A stretch of 64,000 nt of DNA from Pseudoips prasinana (Eukaryota; Arthropoda; Insecta; Lepidoptera; Nolidae), in NCBI GenBank assembly GCA_951640165.1, contig OX621252.1, positions 28,541,934 to 28,605,933 on the forward strand, given 5' to 3'. Position 1 is the stretch's first letter, and each line of letters begins with the position of its first letter. Below, piece after piece: positions 30,086 through 41,900 of this stretch. Below the pieces are notes generated by a model, which saw nothing but the letters and a program-made list of their open reading frames with translations, was not told where the DNA came from and did no database searches. The translations under genes and the position numbers were made by a program.

Positions 30086-30341
30086 GGGTGATTTCAGAGT
30101 CGCGCCGGCGAGCAGCGCTGTCCAAACGCGCGCGCTTACAATTACACTAGATAGTAGTTGCGTTTCACATTCACGCAGTTCAAACGCGCCGCGTGTGAGA
30201 CGCGCGCCGTCGGCCAGCGCTGGCGAAGCGCGCGCGACCCGAGCTCCTCTACAGCGTTTCAGAGTGACGCGTCTCGCACGCGCCGCTGTTGAGACGCGCT
30301 GGCCTCCGGCGCGTGCTGCGCGCGTCACTCTGAAATCAGCC
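30086..30341. mobile_element. PIF/Harbinger-like MITE, CpG-rich
   Basis: 256 bp, GGGTGATTTCAGAGT at the left and ACTCTGAAATCAGCC at the right, flanked by TAA (30083-30085, 30342-30344). The interior is dense in GCGCGC words. Confidence 0.8.
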
Positions 30342-30744
30342 TAAAATTATAATTATCGTTTTGAATAAAGAATTCGAATTTATAATTTAGATGATATCAA
30401 AGATATAAATCACCCGAAGAAATAATTTATAGACCGGAGCTCGTTCAGCCGCCACGCACTACCGCACATGCGGCGCCCTCTATTTGTTTATTCTTCTGTT
30501 TTAATCTGAATGGTCATTCAAACCAATTTATCTTCTATTCCAATTCAAAAGAATGCAGTTTGCAATAAATTTTCAATGCCTAATAACTAATCACATGGTT
30601 AGAAGACATTTAACGTTGCAGACCTGAGCGTTGAGTGCTTTTCTCACATGTGTCCTTTGAAGCGTCACTTCCAAACAATTATTTTTCATATGGTGTAACG
30701 AAGTCACCTAGAAACATTAATATAACGACATTCTATAATCAAAG
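30342..30744. other. No recognisable feature
   Basis: Nothing supported; a short GC-richer patch lies at 30440-30480. Confidence 0.45.
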
Positions 30745-31062
30745 GCTGCCTCGTTGGTCTAGCGGCAGCGTGTTCACCCGCAGAGTTCAGTCTTGGGTTC
30801 GAATCCCGGGCCGGATCAAAAGTGATTTTGGGACTTTTCTGTAAAAAGAAAAATTTCTCAGCATCAGCCTTAAGTCGTAGGCGGTATTATACCCCTGTGC
30901 CTCGGAGAGCACGTCAATCCGTCGGACCTGTACCTGACCTTTTTCCGGTCGTGTTGCGTGGCGTCCCATTGGACCATGAGAGTGATGGAATAGAAAGTGC
31001 TCCGTTGTTTGCGCGCACACTAGAGCACTATAATATGTCCCGTCCAGATGACTAGTCTCTGT
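30745..31062 (+). mobile_element. tRNA-derived SINE (family C)
   Basis: GCTGCCTCGTTGGTCTAGCG with GGTTCGAATCCCGGG and body; the 3' end is lost after GACTAGTCTC. Confidence 0.8.
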
Positions 31063-31480
31063 ATCTCGGTTACCCTGGTGACAGAGTTATTCAAGCCGCC
31101 CAGCTCTGACATGGCATAACGACTGTTGTCTAACCATAACAACCGGAACCGACAGCACGGAGACAATCATAATTAAACCACTTTGACGGTCACCCATCTA
31201 TAGGCTGACCGCTTGCATAGGTGCTTCACCTTGTCTATCATTTACGGCTGAGAAAATGATTCATTCAATCGTATAGGCAGTGGTTACTCTAGTGTCACAT
31301 AAGTTAGTCATCCAGTAGTTCTCAGATATCGTTAATCGACCATATTTGTTGTCGACTACAGAAGGACCAACAGTTTAACGTGTTCTCCAAAGCATGGAAC
31401 GTTCACTGACCGCGCGTTTATTGCTTAACTTCATTGATCGTTTTCGGATCAGTGTGTTCAATTGGCTATGAGCGCCTCGA
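31063..31480 (-). mobile_element. Two successive 5S-derived SINE copies
   Basis: Both are minus strand: 31063-31255 (AAACCACTTTGACGGTCACC) and a more decayed one at 31256-31480 (GGCAGTGGTTACTCTAGTGT, then TTGCTTAACTTCATTGATCG, then GAGCGCCTC). Confidence 0.6.
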
Positions 31481-32055
31481 TTGTGAAAATGAAATCCTAA
31501 ATCAGAAATATTCTAGAAAAATTCAACACGAGAATATAATTAATCATATGAAATATCATAATGATGTAACCTTGTCACACTTAAATAAATATCAAATGGC
31601 ATTCAATTACGTTGAGAGTAAACATAGGTTTGTTATGATAGAGTTTTATCGTGGCTTGAGAATAAGAGTCCTTGATTTTAATGCAGAATGCGAAACCAAC
31701 AAGACGCTAACTCCTTGAAATCGAACCGCACAATCAAGACATTGATTTCCCTGTAGTATCAGCTTAAAGTTTGATTGGAAGCCATAACGCTCGATCAAAC
31801 TAATGGGATTACTTCATAAAATAAATTCTGATAGCTTCTCACTCTGTGAAGTACTGTACTGAAACTGCGTCTCAAGATTTGGCATAAGATACGATATTTT
31901 TTGTATTTGAATAACTTGGAAAACAGCTAAAAGGAACAACATAAAAAGTGAAGAAATTTTGTGTGCAAATTACTGATGAAAATTGTTTTGTTTGTGAAAA
32001 CTAAATTGGAATAGCTGAAATAAATGAAATTTTTATAAAGAAGACTTTATAGGTC
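31481..32055. other. No recognisable feature
   Basis: A 94-codon frame at 31434-31718 has no recognisable motif; nothing else seen. Confidence 0.4.
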
Positions 32056-32395
32056 ATGTACATACATAGACTCACGCCTGTTTCCCATGGAGGTAGGCAG
32101 AGACACCGTTACGATCTATGCACACCTCTTTTACCTCGTTTATTTGTCATCATATTCTTCATACATGCTCGCCGGTTTAGGGTACTTCTGACCTGGCCTT
32201 TCTTGGGAACGTCTCCGATTTGTTCTATGAGGTCTTCTCGGTTCTCGGTTGTCCTATTCACACAGGCCAGGTATACTTCTTTTGTCAATCTTCTTACATT
32301 CATCCTTTCTAAATGCTCAAACCATCTCAGCATACCTTTTTCTATCTTTGTGATTACATCCTCTTGCACACCACAACTAACGCTCGTTCATCTAA
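32056..32395 (-). mobile_element. RTE-type LINE 3' end (family H)
   Basis: The minus strand reads KIEKGMLRWFEHLERMNVRR and [17 protein letters not shown], then [20 protein letters not shown], with the GTATGTATGTACATGA tail side at 32056. Confidence 0.8.
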
Positions 32396-33249
32396 TGATA
32401 TATATTATTATTATGAACAGATATATGATTAGTGAGTGGGTATGTATAGTATCTTACTAATAGTAACTTATAGTATTGTAATTTGTACTCAAGTAATGCC
32501 CCATCTCTGTAACTTCTTTCTCCATTCACTAGGTACCTAGGTTGCTTGTAAGAGATCACACTTTGTGATTTGGCAGCCATTTGTACTATTATAATCTGTA
32601 TGTTTCTCGCTTATTTATTTAACATGCATAGGCAATTTATACAATGCTTGAATCATAAACATTAGCCGTAATGTATAAAATTTATGCCACATGATAAGTT
32701 TTAACGTTTTGATGTATGTAGTCCACGCCTACGCCGTATCATGCAACTTAAATGTAAACTAAAAATTACATTTTAAAATTATTACAAAAAAACACACGCT
32801 AAAAGAATAACTTTTAACTGCTGACATGTTTTTTTGTTGTAAATAGATCGTTTATTATGTTTTGATGATGTTCATTATTATTATTTACTTTATACACGAT
32901 ACGTATCCGACCCGACATTGCTTATTTAAATATGAAGTGTTTTCGAAACTAAGGATTTTTGGAGGCTGACAATACCCAAAGTTTCATCAAAATCGTTTTG
33001 GTAGTTTTTGCGTGAAAGAGCTACAAACATCCATACTCACGAACTTATAAGTAGGATATAAAGATTATTAAAGCGTATATAAATCGTTACGTAAGGAAAA
33101 GCGTTAAGCCCGCTCTATTCTGCCTCTCTCTATTATTTATGTGTTTATAAGTGTGTGAAATTAGCAAATACGTGAATTGAATTCTGACCAGTTATCTAGT
33201 CTATTTTGAATTGGTGGAAAATTAGTTTTGTTATTTGCTTTGGCCTGTG
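32396..33249. other. No recognisable feature
   Basis: AT-rich; a decayed Helitron-like stretch may lie at about 32970-33065 but I cannot confirm it. Confidence 0.4.
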
Positions 33250-33500
33250 AAAACGATAAATAAACATAAAATAAATAAATACTAGATATTTATTTATAAT
33301 ATATAGATATACAACTAACACACTGCCATAACTGATAACCATACTTCTATAATATATTTCTAAATATAAATATTATAAATAAATTACACCTAAACACAAA
33401 ACAAACAATCGTGCTCATGAGACATAGATTTTTCTTCGATGGGGATCAAATTCACGGCCTCTGGCTTAGAAGTCAGAGTCATTGACTACTAGATGAACAG
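33250..33500 (-). mobile_element. tRNA-derived SINE (family S5), decayed
   Basis: Shares with 44560-44830 the CACAAAACAAACAATCGTGCTC-type body and a head complement GGATCAAATTCACGGCCTC. Confidence 0.5.
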
Positions 33501-34129
33501 GTCAGTAAAACTAAAAACATTACATTTCAAAACAATTGCAAAAGCAGTACATGGTAGATACACAACCATTTTAGTATTATAACAGCAATGAGAACAGCTG
33601 ACTTTAATCTAAAACTCTACAAATTAAACCTATATATAGCCTTAGTACTCAGATCTCAAATTCAATTGGTAGCAACATCATTTGTCCTCCAACTTGGACA
33701 ACATAAACAAAGTAAATTAAAAAAGTTTGTACAAAGTTTTAATAAAAAGAGTTCAGCAGAATTTATTGTGCAGGGCCGTCTGCATTTTGTGGCTTATGTC
33801 AATATGTCGGAGGGTTCTACTGTTTATTTTTATTTAGGTACTCCCGTAATAGGGCGATAGGGACGCCCTCTGTGTTCAAGCCGTGTTAGCCATCTAGTCG
33901 ACCCTTGGTGCCCGGGAGAGTGGGTCTTTATTTTCCGCACTGAAAAGTCTTCATTCAATTAGGACCTTATTAGAAGAAATTGAATAGGGTATGGACGCGC
34001 ATTTGATCCTCTTGGTAACCACTTACAACCGAGTCGGGTTAAAACTGGTTTTGCTTGGAACGTTTACTAATTTAACTGGTCAAGTGCGAGTATGATACAT
34101 ATTTTTTTTTTCATACTTAGCTAAGAAAG
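33501..34129. other. No recognisable feature
   Basis: A 90-codon frame at 33588-33860 shows no known motif and AT-rich codon content. Confidence 0.4.
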
Positions 34130-34390
34130 CTTTCACTGCTCTATTAAGTTATTGTCAAGGAGATTATGTTTAGGTTTAATTATTGAAATTTATATTTTAC
34201 TACATATTGTCTGAATGGTTCTGTCTATATTAAGGTATGAATTCAGTATTATTATTATAACGGACCTTGTGTTTAAAACGACGGTCGCGCTTTAATGCTA
34301 CTACCGGATCCAATGCGCCTCAACTGAGAAGACCCAGTGAAACAAACTCAGCAGGTTCATCTACTACCGGTTTCAACACGGAACATTTGA
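34130..34390 (-). mobile_element. Jockey-like LINE 3' region (family G)
   Basis: Contains TCTGTCTATATTAAGGTATG and the GACCCAGTGAAACAAACTC block. Confidence 0.7.
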
Positions 34391-34470
34391 GCCCGATATA
34401 TGCCGGAGTATCCTGCTCCGGTGCTCTCATTTTTCGCCATGTCCCAGATGGACTACCAGCAAAGTAGAGT
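34385..34470 (+). repeat. Interspersed repeat family Q, fragment
   Basis: Shares GTGCTCTCATTTTTCGCCATG and GCTCCGG with the longer copies at 36053-36350, 45960-46200 and 54065-54320. Confidence 0.5.
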
Positions 34471-35150
34471 ACTACTGCATAAGAATTTCTGAAATTGGAA
34501 ATAAATTGTTTTATTACAAGTATATTATGTTGTTTACCTTAATCCCTGCACCACACGTAGGTAATAAAATATTTACCTAAGTTTATTTATACCTTGCAGA
34601 GTTTCATGGGTACATACGTATATCAAGCATTACTAATTATTAACAAAGTACCTATCAAACAAACCAAAAGTTATCAAGAAAATTATTACGTAATTTTGTC
34701 AGTAATACTTCCCGTATATTGATTTGGTAAATTATGTAACTACTAGAAGCGAAATAATACTTCCATACAATTTCTTTCTGTTAGTTAATTACTTACCTAA
34801 TTAAGTAATTTACCGAAGTAATTAAAAGTGACATTGGTGTCCCTATTGAAAACCTTTTCATACATAATTAAGTTTTTGTTTGTAAAATCTAACATAATGA
34901 TAGATTTATTAAAGGTTTCCTCGAATGAGTACTAATAATGGGATAGGGAATGGGCTTTTAAGAGAAAAATCCACTTTGTTTTCTAAACTCAATTTTATAA
35001 TTAGATTCAATTGTAAAGTATGAAGAAGAAAAATTTCGCTTTCATTTTGTACTCACTGTACCTTTTAATTTCATCCGCATAAAAAATAATTTTGAACGTT
35101 GATAAATCACTTATAGACAATGTTTCAAATTGAATTAAACTTTCTTTTTA
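34471..35150. other. No recognisable feature
   Basis: Very AT-rich; nothing supported. Confidence 0.5.
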
Positions 35151-35212
35151 ATTTAGGTATTATAATTTGTAATCTGATATATATATCAGATTACAAATTA
35201 TAATACCTAAAT
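35151..35212. repeat. Perfect 62-bp palindrome without spacer
   Basis: 35151-35181 is the exact reverse complement of 35182-35212. The centre is ATATATAT. It belongs to no repeat family seen here. Confidence 0.9.
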
Positions 35213-35462
35213 ATTATTTACTGTATGTATACAGTAATTTTTACTGTAACCAATGCTTAAGTTGGCACCCGTTCATGGGACACACCTAAATTATGTTACG
35301 ATTCAAGTACCTACTAGTATTTCTTTCTTTTCTTTCCTTCTATGAACTATGATGTTCCATATTAAGTATATTACTCTAGTAACTACTAGTTAAGAAAAGT
35401 ATCTATAGCGACAACCTATATTCATATAAGTCAAATTTATGTCATATAATCAAGAAATTACA

Positions 35463-36052
35463 GATAACATTAGCACATTTTTATATACTGTGGACACGGG
35501 TCTCAATCGCGATAAAGATATAGGCAAATCATTACCTTGGTTACCCGACGTTTCGGCATTGATTGCACCACGGCACGGCTGGTGCAATCCATGCCGTTTT
35601 ACACACAAGCCACAAGCCATTACACAAGCCACAGGTCCTCTCCACCGATCGTCACTATTACTCCAGAATACTACGTGAAGCGGTTGAATTAAAGAAACAT
35701 ATAAATTTCAACCGGGAAGACGGATACCGCCTCTCACCATCTTGGAATCCTGTAATAACGAAGTGCCATCGTCGCATAACCAACGTAGTGCACCCGGGCG
35801 CTGATGTTATTAGTTTCGTGTGTACCGACAGTTTCGTAAAATAAAAATATAAAGACCATGCGAGGGTAGATACTGAAACCCGAGCTTCACGGAGACGACG
35901 CTGCCGAGCCACACACGTCGACCCCTGACCACGGCTGGTGCAATCCGTGCCGAAACGTCGGGTAACCAAGGTAATGATTTGCTTATATCTTTATCGCGAT
36001 TGAGACCCGTGTCCACAGTATATAAAAATGTGTACAAATCGCGAAAGTTTAA
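35463..36052 (+). mobile_element. Penelope-like element, 3' coding end with inverted flanks
   Basis: The plus frame reads DRHYYSRILREAVELKKHIN then FNREDGYRLSPSWNPVI, the conserved end of the GIY-YIG endonuclease-containing ORF of Penelope-like elements. It is flanked by long inverted arms, 35463-35585 and about 35927-36050, with CCCGACGTTTCGGC and its complement, as in the terminal structures of these elements. Most of the RT is missing. Confidence 0.75.
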
Positions 36053-36350
36053 AAGCATAAGCACAGGTGGAGTTAGTCAGCTGTACCTTTTCAGGGCGAA
36101 TGCCTACGCATGCCTCCTGCAAGAAGTGTCTGCAGGTCGGTATGTCGGACTCGCACTGACACTGACTCGACGTGAACTTCTCTTGGCGTCTGATGGGTAA
36201 CACGAGTATGCTGATCCGACGCCCCCCTTTTGCGCCATGTCCCAGAAGGTCGGATCACGTACAAAGGGCTCTGGATTGCCTGCCCCAATTGCCTACTCCT
36301 GCCAGTCCGGCACAGCAACTGCGTCTAGTCAGCTGTACCTTATAAAGTAG
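36053..36350 (+). repeat. Interspersed repeat family Q
   Basis: Contains CCTGCAAGAAGTGTCTGCAGG, GTCGGACTCGCACTGAC and TTTTGCGCCATGTCCCAGA. Class unknown. Confidence 0.6.
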
Positions 36351-36365
36351 TCTTATATATATTTG

Positions 36366-36612
36366 ACGGTCACCGTAGCCTAGTTGGTAGTGCTCCTGCC
36401 TACGAAGCTGGTGGTCCTGGGTTCAAATCCCGGTAAGTGCAAATATTTGTGTGATGAGCACGAATATTTGATTCTGAGTCATGGATATTTTCTATGTATT
36501 TAAGTATTTATCTATCTAGTATGTATATCGTCGCCTGGTACCCATAGTACAAGCTTTGCTTAGTTTGGGGCTAGGATGATCTGTGTGACATTGTCCCTAG
36601 ATATTATTACTA
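36366..36612 (+). mobile_element. tRNA-derived SINE (family D)
   Basis: Full-length: A box TAGCCTAGTTGGTAGTG, B box GGTTCAAATCC, body with GATGAGCACGAATATTTG, end CCCTAGATATTATTA. Confidence 0.9.
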
Positions 36613-37068
36613 TAGCAAACGGGCTCATTTAGTTGCCTTTGGTATATTAAAACTAGCCACTAAATATTAATATTATTAGATATTGCTAACATTTCCATCT
36701 GACCTATTTCTCATACTACATTTTCACTTGGAACGTAAGCATTTTCCTCTCATAAAATGGCAGTGATGTTTTCATTTTATCTGCAAACCATCCAAACACG
36801 TTAAACATAAAAATCCAGATTTTAAAACCGTACTACCAATAAAATATTGAATCCATAACCAATGCTTTGGACGATATCGTAAACGATTATTTCCTATTCA
36901 TAAAATATATGCCTTTATCCCGAATTGAAAGCCTTTGCCTAAATAAAAATTGTCAATTCACACAAATAGCGGAAGCCTATCAATAATCGAATTCAGAAAT
37001 AATTTGCAAACAGCTTTATTACTAGGAGTCACCAAGTCGCAAGTTTATGGGCAACCTGATAGTAAGTT
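36613..37068. other. No recognisable feature
   Basis: AT-rich; nothing supported. Confidence 0.5.
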
Positions 37069-37277
37069 TGACGATCACCGTAGCCTAGTTGGTAGTGCTC
37101 CTGCCTACGAAGCTGGTGGTCCTAGGTTCGAATCCCGGTTATAAGTATGTATATCATCTATCTATGTATTTATCTATCTATATAAGTATGTATATCATCG
37201 CCTGGTACCCATAGTACAATCTTTGCTTAGTTTGGGGCTAGGATGATCTGTGTGACATTGTCCCTAGATATTATTAT
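37069..37277 (+). mobile_element. tRNA-derived SINE (family D), internal deletion
   Basis: Head intact, then a jump from GAATCCCGGTTA straight to the TAAGTATGTATATC part of the body. Confidence 0.85.
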
Positions 37278-37420
37278 TTAAAAAAGAAAGTAGTTACTGT
37301 TAGGCTATTGATTCTGCCCTTCTCCGTGAAGAGATTTGGCAACAAGATACACAACATTTAAGTTATTAGCATAATAAAGCTGTTATCAGCAAATAAGTAG
37401 GAAGTTGCTGTGTGGCTGAA

Positions 37421-37600
37421 AACCAAGAATATACCACCAGAAGTCGTTCCGAGGGAATATCGTCACTGTATACTATGACCATCATACTGCGATTGTCAAC
37501 CCGTTTGCCAAGAGTGGGGATGGCATATCCCTCCAAATGATGAGACACAATTTAATTGTGGGAATCTCTTGGGGAGGTCTTTGTCCAGCAGTGGATTTAT
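37421..37600 (+). mobile_element. LINE/SINE 3' fragment (family B)
   Basis: Has ACTATGACCATCATACTGCG, GGCATATCCCTCCAAATGAT and GGTCTTTGTCCAGCAGTGG. Confidence 0.6.
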
Positions 37601-37759
37601 CGGTTAAATAACAGCACTAACCGCAACAGTATAATACTGGTTTCTATTATCAATTTTTTTCTTTATTTTTGTCGGTAATCTTTATTGATGTAGATATAAG
37701 GTTTTCCAATTCTACTGTAAGCCGACTCCTAGTAAATTTATACACTTATCTTGATTAAG

Positions 37760-37995
37760 TAGTAGCGTGTTTAATCGCATATAATGAGATCCCTGGGTTC
37801 AAATTCCGGTGGAGGCCCAAAATTGATATTGGATGTTTCTTGTTAAGAAAACATCTTAGTGTCAGTTTGGGGTCTGAATATTAGCGGTGTTACATGCCCG
37901 TACCTCGTAGTGCACTTGACCTCTTTTCGGCCATCAGAGACTGGAAAAACTTCACCTATGTTTACGCACACTCTTGTACACTATGATATAACAGG
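37760..37995 (+). mobile_element. tRNA-derived SINE (family C), degraded
   Basis: AGTAGCGTGTTTAATCGC and GGGTTCAAATTCCGG, with a shortened body; directly followed by a family E SINE. Confidence 0.65.
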
Positions 37996-37996
37996 C

Positions 37997-38245
37997 TGGT
38001 TGGCGTGGTTGGTAAATGCTAGCCTTTCATGCCGTAAGTCGTTGGTTCGATTCCCACCCAGGCCAGACATTTGTGTGAATATGTCTGTTTGTCCGAGTCT
38101 GGGTGAATTATCTATATAAGTATGTTTTTGCAAAAGAAAAGTAGTATATGTAGTATATCAGTTATCTGGTTTCCATAGTACCAGCTCTGCTTAGTTTGGG
38201 ATCACATGGACTTGTGTGAATAATGTCTCAGGATATTTTACCAAT
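37997..38245 (+). mobile_element. tRNA-derived SINE (family E)
   Basis: GGTTGGCGTGGTTGGTAAATG to AATGTCTCAGGATATT. Confidence 0.85.
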
Positions 38246-38347
38246 ATGTTCTGGATACTAGCCTAATCTTTATTGAGATTGACCACCGAATCAGCACATC
38301 CAGTAGCACTATTAATTGATATACCGTCCCTATTCCAAGATTCGCTC

Positions 38348-38598
38348 TTTTTGACGATCACCGTAGCCTAGTTGGTAGTGCTCCTGCCTACGAAGCTGGT
38401 TGTCCTGGGTTCGAATCCCGGTAAGTTCAAATATTTGTGTGATGAGCACGAATATTTGTTTTTGAGTCATGGATGTTTTCTATGTATATAAGTATTTATC
38501 TATCTATATAAGTATGTATATCGTTGCCTGGTACCCATAGTACAAGCTTTGCTTAGTTTGGGGCTAGGATGATCTGTGTGACATTGTCCCTAGATATT
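38348..38598 (+). mobile_element. tRNA-derived SINE (family D)
   Basis: Full-length copy ending CCCTAGATATTTTT. Confidence 0.9.
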
Positions 38599-38722
38599 TT
38601 TTATTTTTATTGCTTTTGGAGGCAGCCGAGCTAGCGGCCCTCCTGATGGTAAGTGGTAACCGCTACTCATGGACATTTGCAGTGCCAGGGGGGACAGCAA
38701 ACCGCTCCGCTACCGTGAGATT
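38599..38722 (+). repeat. Interspersed repeat fragment
   Basis: GGCAGCCGAGCTAGCGGCCC followed by TCCTGATGGTAAGTGG. I know this block as a common lepidopteran repeat but only one copy is in this window. Confidence 0.5.
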
Positions 38723-38761
38723 AATGCTCTTTTTAAATAGAATAGAAAATGTCTTCTAGTG

Positions 38762-39016
38762 ATAATAATATCTGGGGACAATATCACACAGATCATCCTA
38801 GCCCCAAACTAAGCAAAGCTTGTACTATGGATACCAGGCGACGATATACATACTTATATAGACAGATAAATACTTATATACATAGAAAACATCCATGACT
38901 CAGAAACAAATATTCGTGCTCATCACACAAATATTTGCACTTACCGGGATTCGAACCGAGGACCACCAGCTTCGTAGGCATGAGCACTACCAACTAGGCT
39001 ACGGTGACCGTCATGT
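38762..39016 (-). mobile_element. tRNA-derived SINE (family D)
   Basis: Full-length minus copy; the head lost a few bases (CGTAGGCATGAGCAC). Confidence 0.85.
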
Positions 39017-39159
39017 TACATGTACCCCGGAACGAATCATTTGTTACTGTACGCAAGGAACTGTAACTTGTAACGACTGGATAATATTTCACTTACTATG
39101 TGCGTCGCTATGGAAGGCGTTATTAACTGCAAAACAAAATTGGAAAAGTATAAGTGTAG

Positions 39160-39320
39160 GAACTTGGCGCAGTCGCTGTGCCGGACTGGCAGAAGTCAGC
39201 ATACCCGTGCTCCCGGGCCCCCTCCAATCAGGAGCAAAAAAAGACCACGGCAAGTTAGGTTTAGTCGGTGTGAGTCCGACATACCCACCCGCAGACACTT
39301 TTTGTGGGTGGCATGATTAG
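39160..39320 (-). repeat. Interspersed repeat family Q
   Basis: Minus copy: GCAGTCGCTGTGCCGGACTG, CCCCTCCAATCAGGAGC and CCACCCGCAGACAC. Confidence 0.6.
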
Positions 39321-39327
39321 GCATTAT

Positions 39328-39617
39328 AAAAAAACCGGCCAAGTGCGAGCCGGACTCGCTCACGAAGGGTTCCGTACCATTATCTATAAAAACGAGTAAA
39401 ACAATTCACGTTTTTTGTATGGGAGCCTCTTTAAATATTTATTTTATTATGTTTTTAAGTATTTGTTGTAATAGCCGCAACAGAAATACATCATCTGTAA
39501 AAATTTCAACTGTCTGTCACGGTTCGTAAGATACAGCCTGGTGACAGACGGACGAACAGACAGACAGCGAAATCTTAGTTTTCTTTCTTAGTCTTTGAGT
39601 ACGAAACCCTAAAAAGT
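39328..39617 (+). repeat. Interspersed repeat family P
   Basis: Starts ACCGGCCAAGTGCGAGCCG, has GAAGGGTTCCGTACC and a GACAGACAGAC region, and ends GAAACCCTAAAAA. Other copies: 13063-13150, 62672-63082, 63583-63836. A common lepidopteran repeat of uncertain class. Confidence 0.7.
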
Positions 39618-40149
39618 GTAGAAACTTATTCCACTATTTTTTATTAAAGCAAGCAGACTTGCCTTGCAGACTTAGTTATCTTCATTCAATAGGTATTTCT
39701 TACTGTATGGTGTCATTTTGTTTAAATCACTTTTTATTAAATTAATTTGAAGTTGGTTCCTTGTTTATTAAAATAATCCTATGGAATGATAAAAAGTTAC
39801 AATAAAATACAATTCTTTATTGCAATCATGAGTACAATATTGATGTTACAAAATGACATGGGTATCAACGTGAACACTTACACAAATACAATTTAGTATT
39901 TGTAAATCAAACACAATGTGAAAATTGTTAATTGAACAAATAAAAATAAAAATAAAAAAATAAATAAAAGAACCCTGTTAGGGCACAGAAATTCATTTTT
40001 ATTCTTAATATTTAGCCAAGTACATTATTTATTAAAATATTGTTATGACATTAAAAACAATAATCAAAAATAGTATAAAATAAAATACACAACAAATTTA
40101 ATGTCAATACTATATGCATGTCAAATTAATTATTATTGATGGTTAGACG
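39618..40149. other. Unassigned AT-rich stretch
   Basis: Extremely AT-rich; the ATACAATTCTTTATTGCAATC region could be a minus-strand LINE tail, unproven. Confidence 0.4.
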
Positions 40150-40345
40150 CATGAAAGGTTCTCGAGTGGCGACCACGAACCGGAAGACGCAGCGTGGGCA
40201 GGCCCCCTACAAGATGGACCGATGATCTTGTGCGGGTCGCTGGAAATCGCTGGATGCGGATAGCGCAAGACCGGCAATTGTGGAGATCTTTGGGGGAGAC
40301 CTTTGTGCAGCAGTGGACGTCTTTCGGCTGATATGATGATGATGA
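40150..40345 (+). mobile_element. RTE-type LINE 3' end (family A)
   Basis: GAAAGGTTCTCGAGTGGCGA to the GATGATGATGA tail; well preserved. Confidence 0.85.
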
Positions 40346-40504
40346 GACGCATGATTATTTATTAGACTATAATAATCATTAAAAGGGGGGTCCAGACCCC
40401 GTAACTTTTTTATCATACAGTTTCCTTCGGTAGTTACTCGCCTAACTGGTTACAGCAACGGAACGACGGTGGTAACGGAAAGCATATTAAGAGTTTCGGT
40501 TGTT

Positions 40505-40672
40505 ATGACATCTGTGATGGTTGTTCCTACTTAGGTTCTTGAGTGGTGACCACGAACCGGAAGACACAGCGTGGGCTGGCGCCCTAAAGATGGAGCGATG
40601 ACCTTGTGAGGGTCGCTGGATAGCGCAAGACCGGCAATTATGAAGAAAATGGGGGCATATATGATGATGAAG
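40505..40672 (+). mobile_element. RTE-type LINE 3' end (family A), degraded
   Basis: TTCTTGAGTGGTGACCACGA, then AAGATGGAGCGATGACC, with deletions before the ATATGATGATGA tail. Confidence 0.7.
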
Positions 40673-41519
40673 TAAGAAACATAAAGACACCTGACCACCT
40701 TATTTATTTATTTAAGGTCAACCAACATTTGTTTATTATACCATCTTAGTTACAAGCTCCTTGTGGGTTTAGAGATCAGATGACAGTCAGTCGTCATTTG
40801 ATAATTAGCCGCAACAAAGTTAGGAACAGCGCTCAGTAGATTTAAGAAGAAGGGGAGGTATTTGCCTTTATGTCTAAGGTACCATATCGTAAGCAGATTG
40901 AGAAGAGCTAGATCTAAACACACTTTTTCAAAAACTATTCGCACATTAGTATATTGTAAAACCTGGAGCAATAGATATTATAATATTTGTCAATATATGC
41001 ATGTTAACACTTTGTATTTTCATTGGCTCCTTTCCTACTTTATTAATACTACTCAGAGTCACATATTCCAATTAGACGCCGATTATATCTAATGGATTAT
41101 TGGAATCCAGAGCCGATTAAGCGACGCTTAGCTCTCTCTCTGACAATGTAATTGACATTAGGCCCTGTACAAACTTAGCTACATAAATTCTGCCAATTGG
41201 AATTGAACTTTATTATGATAAAGATAGGGTCTTTAAATGTAAAAGCAATAACTGTTCGGAGTTGGAAGTTGTAAGCGATAATAGATACGCTTAAGTTCTA
41301 TAGGGGGTAGTTAGTTACAGATGTTGAGCGTGCCCGAGTTTCTGCTTGTGATTTGTACCAGTAATGGACTTGGTATCTTTGAAAGTTGCAAGGCTTGTAA
41401 TTGGTCGTACTTTTCTGAACGGAGTTATGTTTAACATTGTTCTGTAGATCTAGACGAGTATAAAACTGTTACAGAAGTTTTTCCGTCCAGGAAATATACT
41501 TCAAAATAGTTATATACTA
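40673..41519. other. Unassigned; possible LINE tail at 40698
   Basis: TTATTTATTTATTTAAGG at 40698 may be the simple tail of a minus-strand LINE, but no coding part is convincing. Confidence 0.35.
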
Positions 41520-41900
41520 TTTTTTATCCTTACTAATATTATAAATGCGAAAGTAACTCTTCTTCTCAGCGTTTCGATGGCAAGCTCGTGAAATTTTTGT
41601 GGCCCAGAACGTGGCCACACTGATTGCCCTGCTTGTGGGATTTCTAAGATCCTGCCATGAACATATGGCAGGGCAGGCTGGGCAAGCTGTTAGATGTGCC
41701 ATGCATTGGACCGATGTTCCGCAAATACAGTCCATTTTGGGGTTGCTCGACAGTCCCCACCTAGAGTAACGCTGTCTGTCTGTCTACCTGTCAAACTTTC
41801 ACGCCAAAACTACTGAACTCATTTAAACGAAATTTGGTAGATAGGTAATCTAGAGCCTGAATCTAGGCTACTTTTTAATGCCCAAAATGATTGTAAGGTG
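41520..41900 (+). mobile_element. Helitron-like 5' part with a 217-bp insertion
   Basis: TCCTTACTAATATTATAAATG resembles a lepidopteran Helitron start. After GCGAAAGTAAC it is broken by foreign sequence and resumes at 41770 with GCTGTCTGTCTGTCTACCTG. AGTAAC borders the insert on both sides. Confidence 0.5.

Noticed and set aside
33588..33860. 90-codon frame
   Set aside because: AT-driven composition and no recognisable motif.
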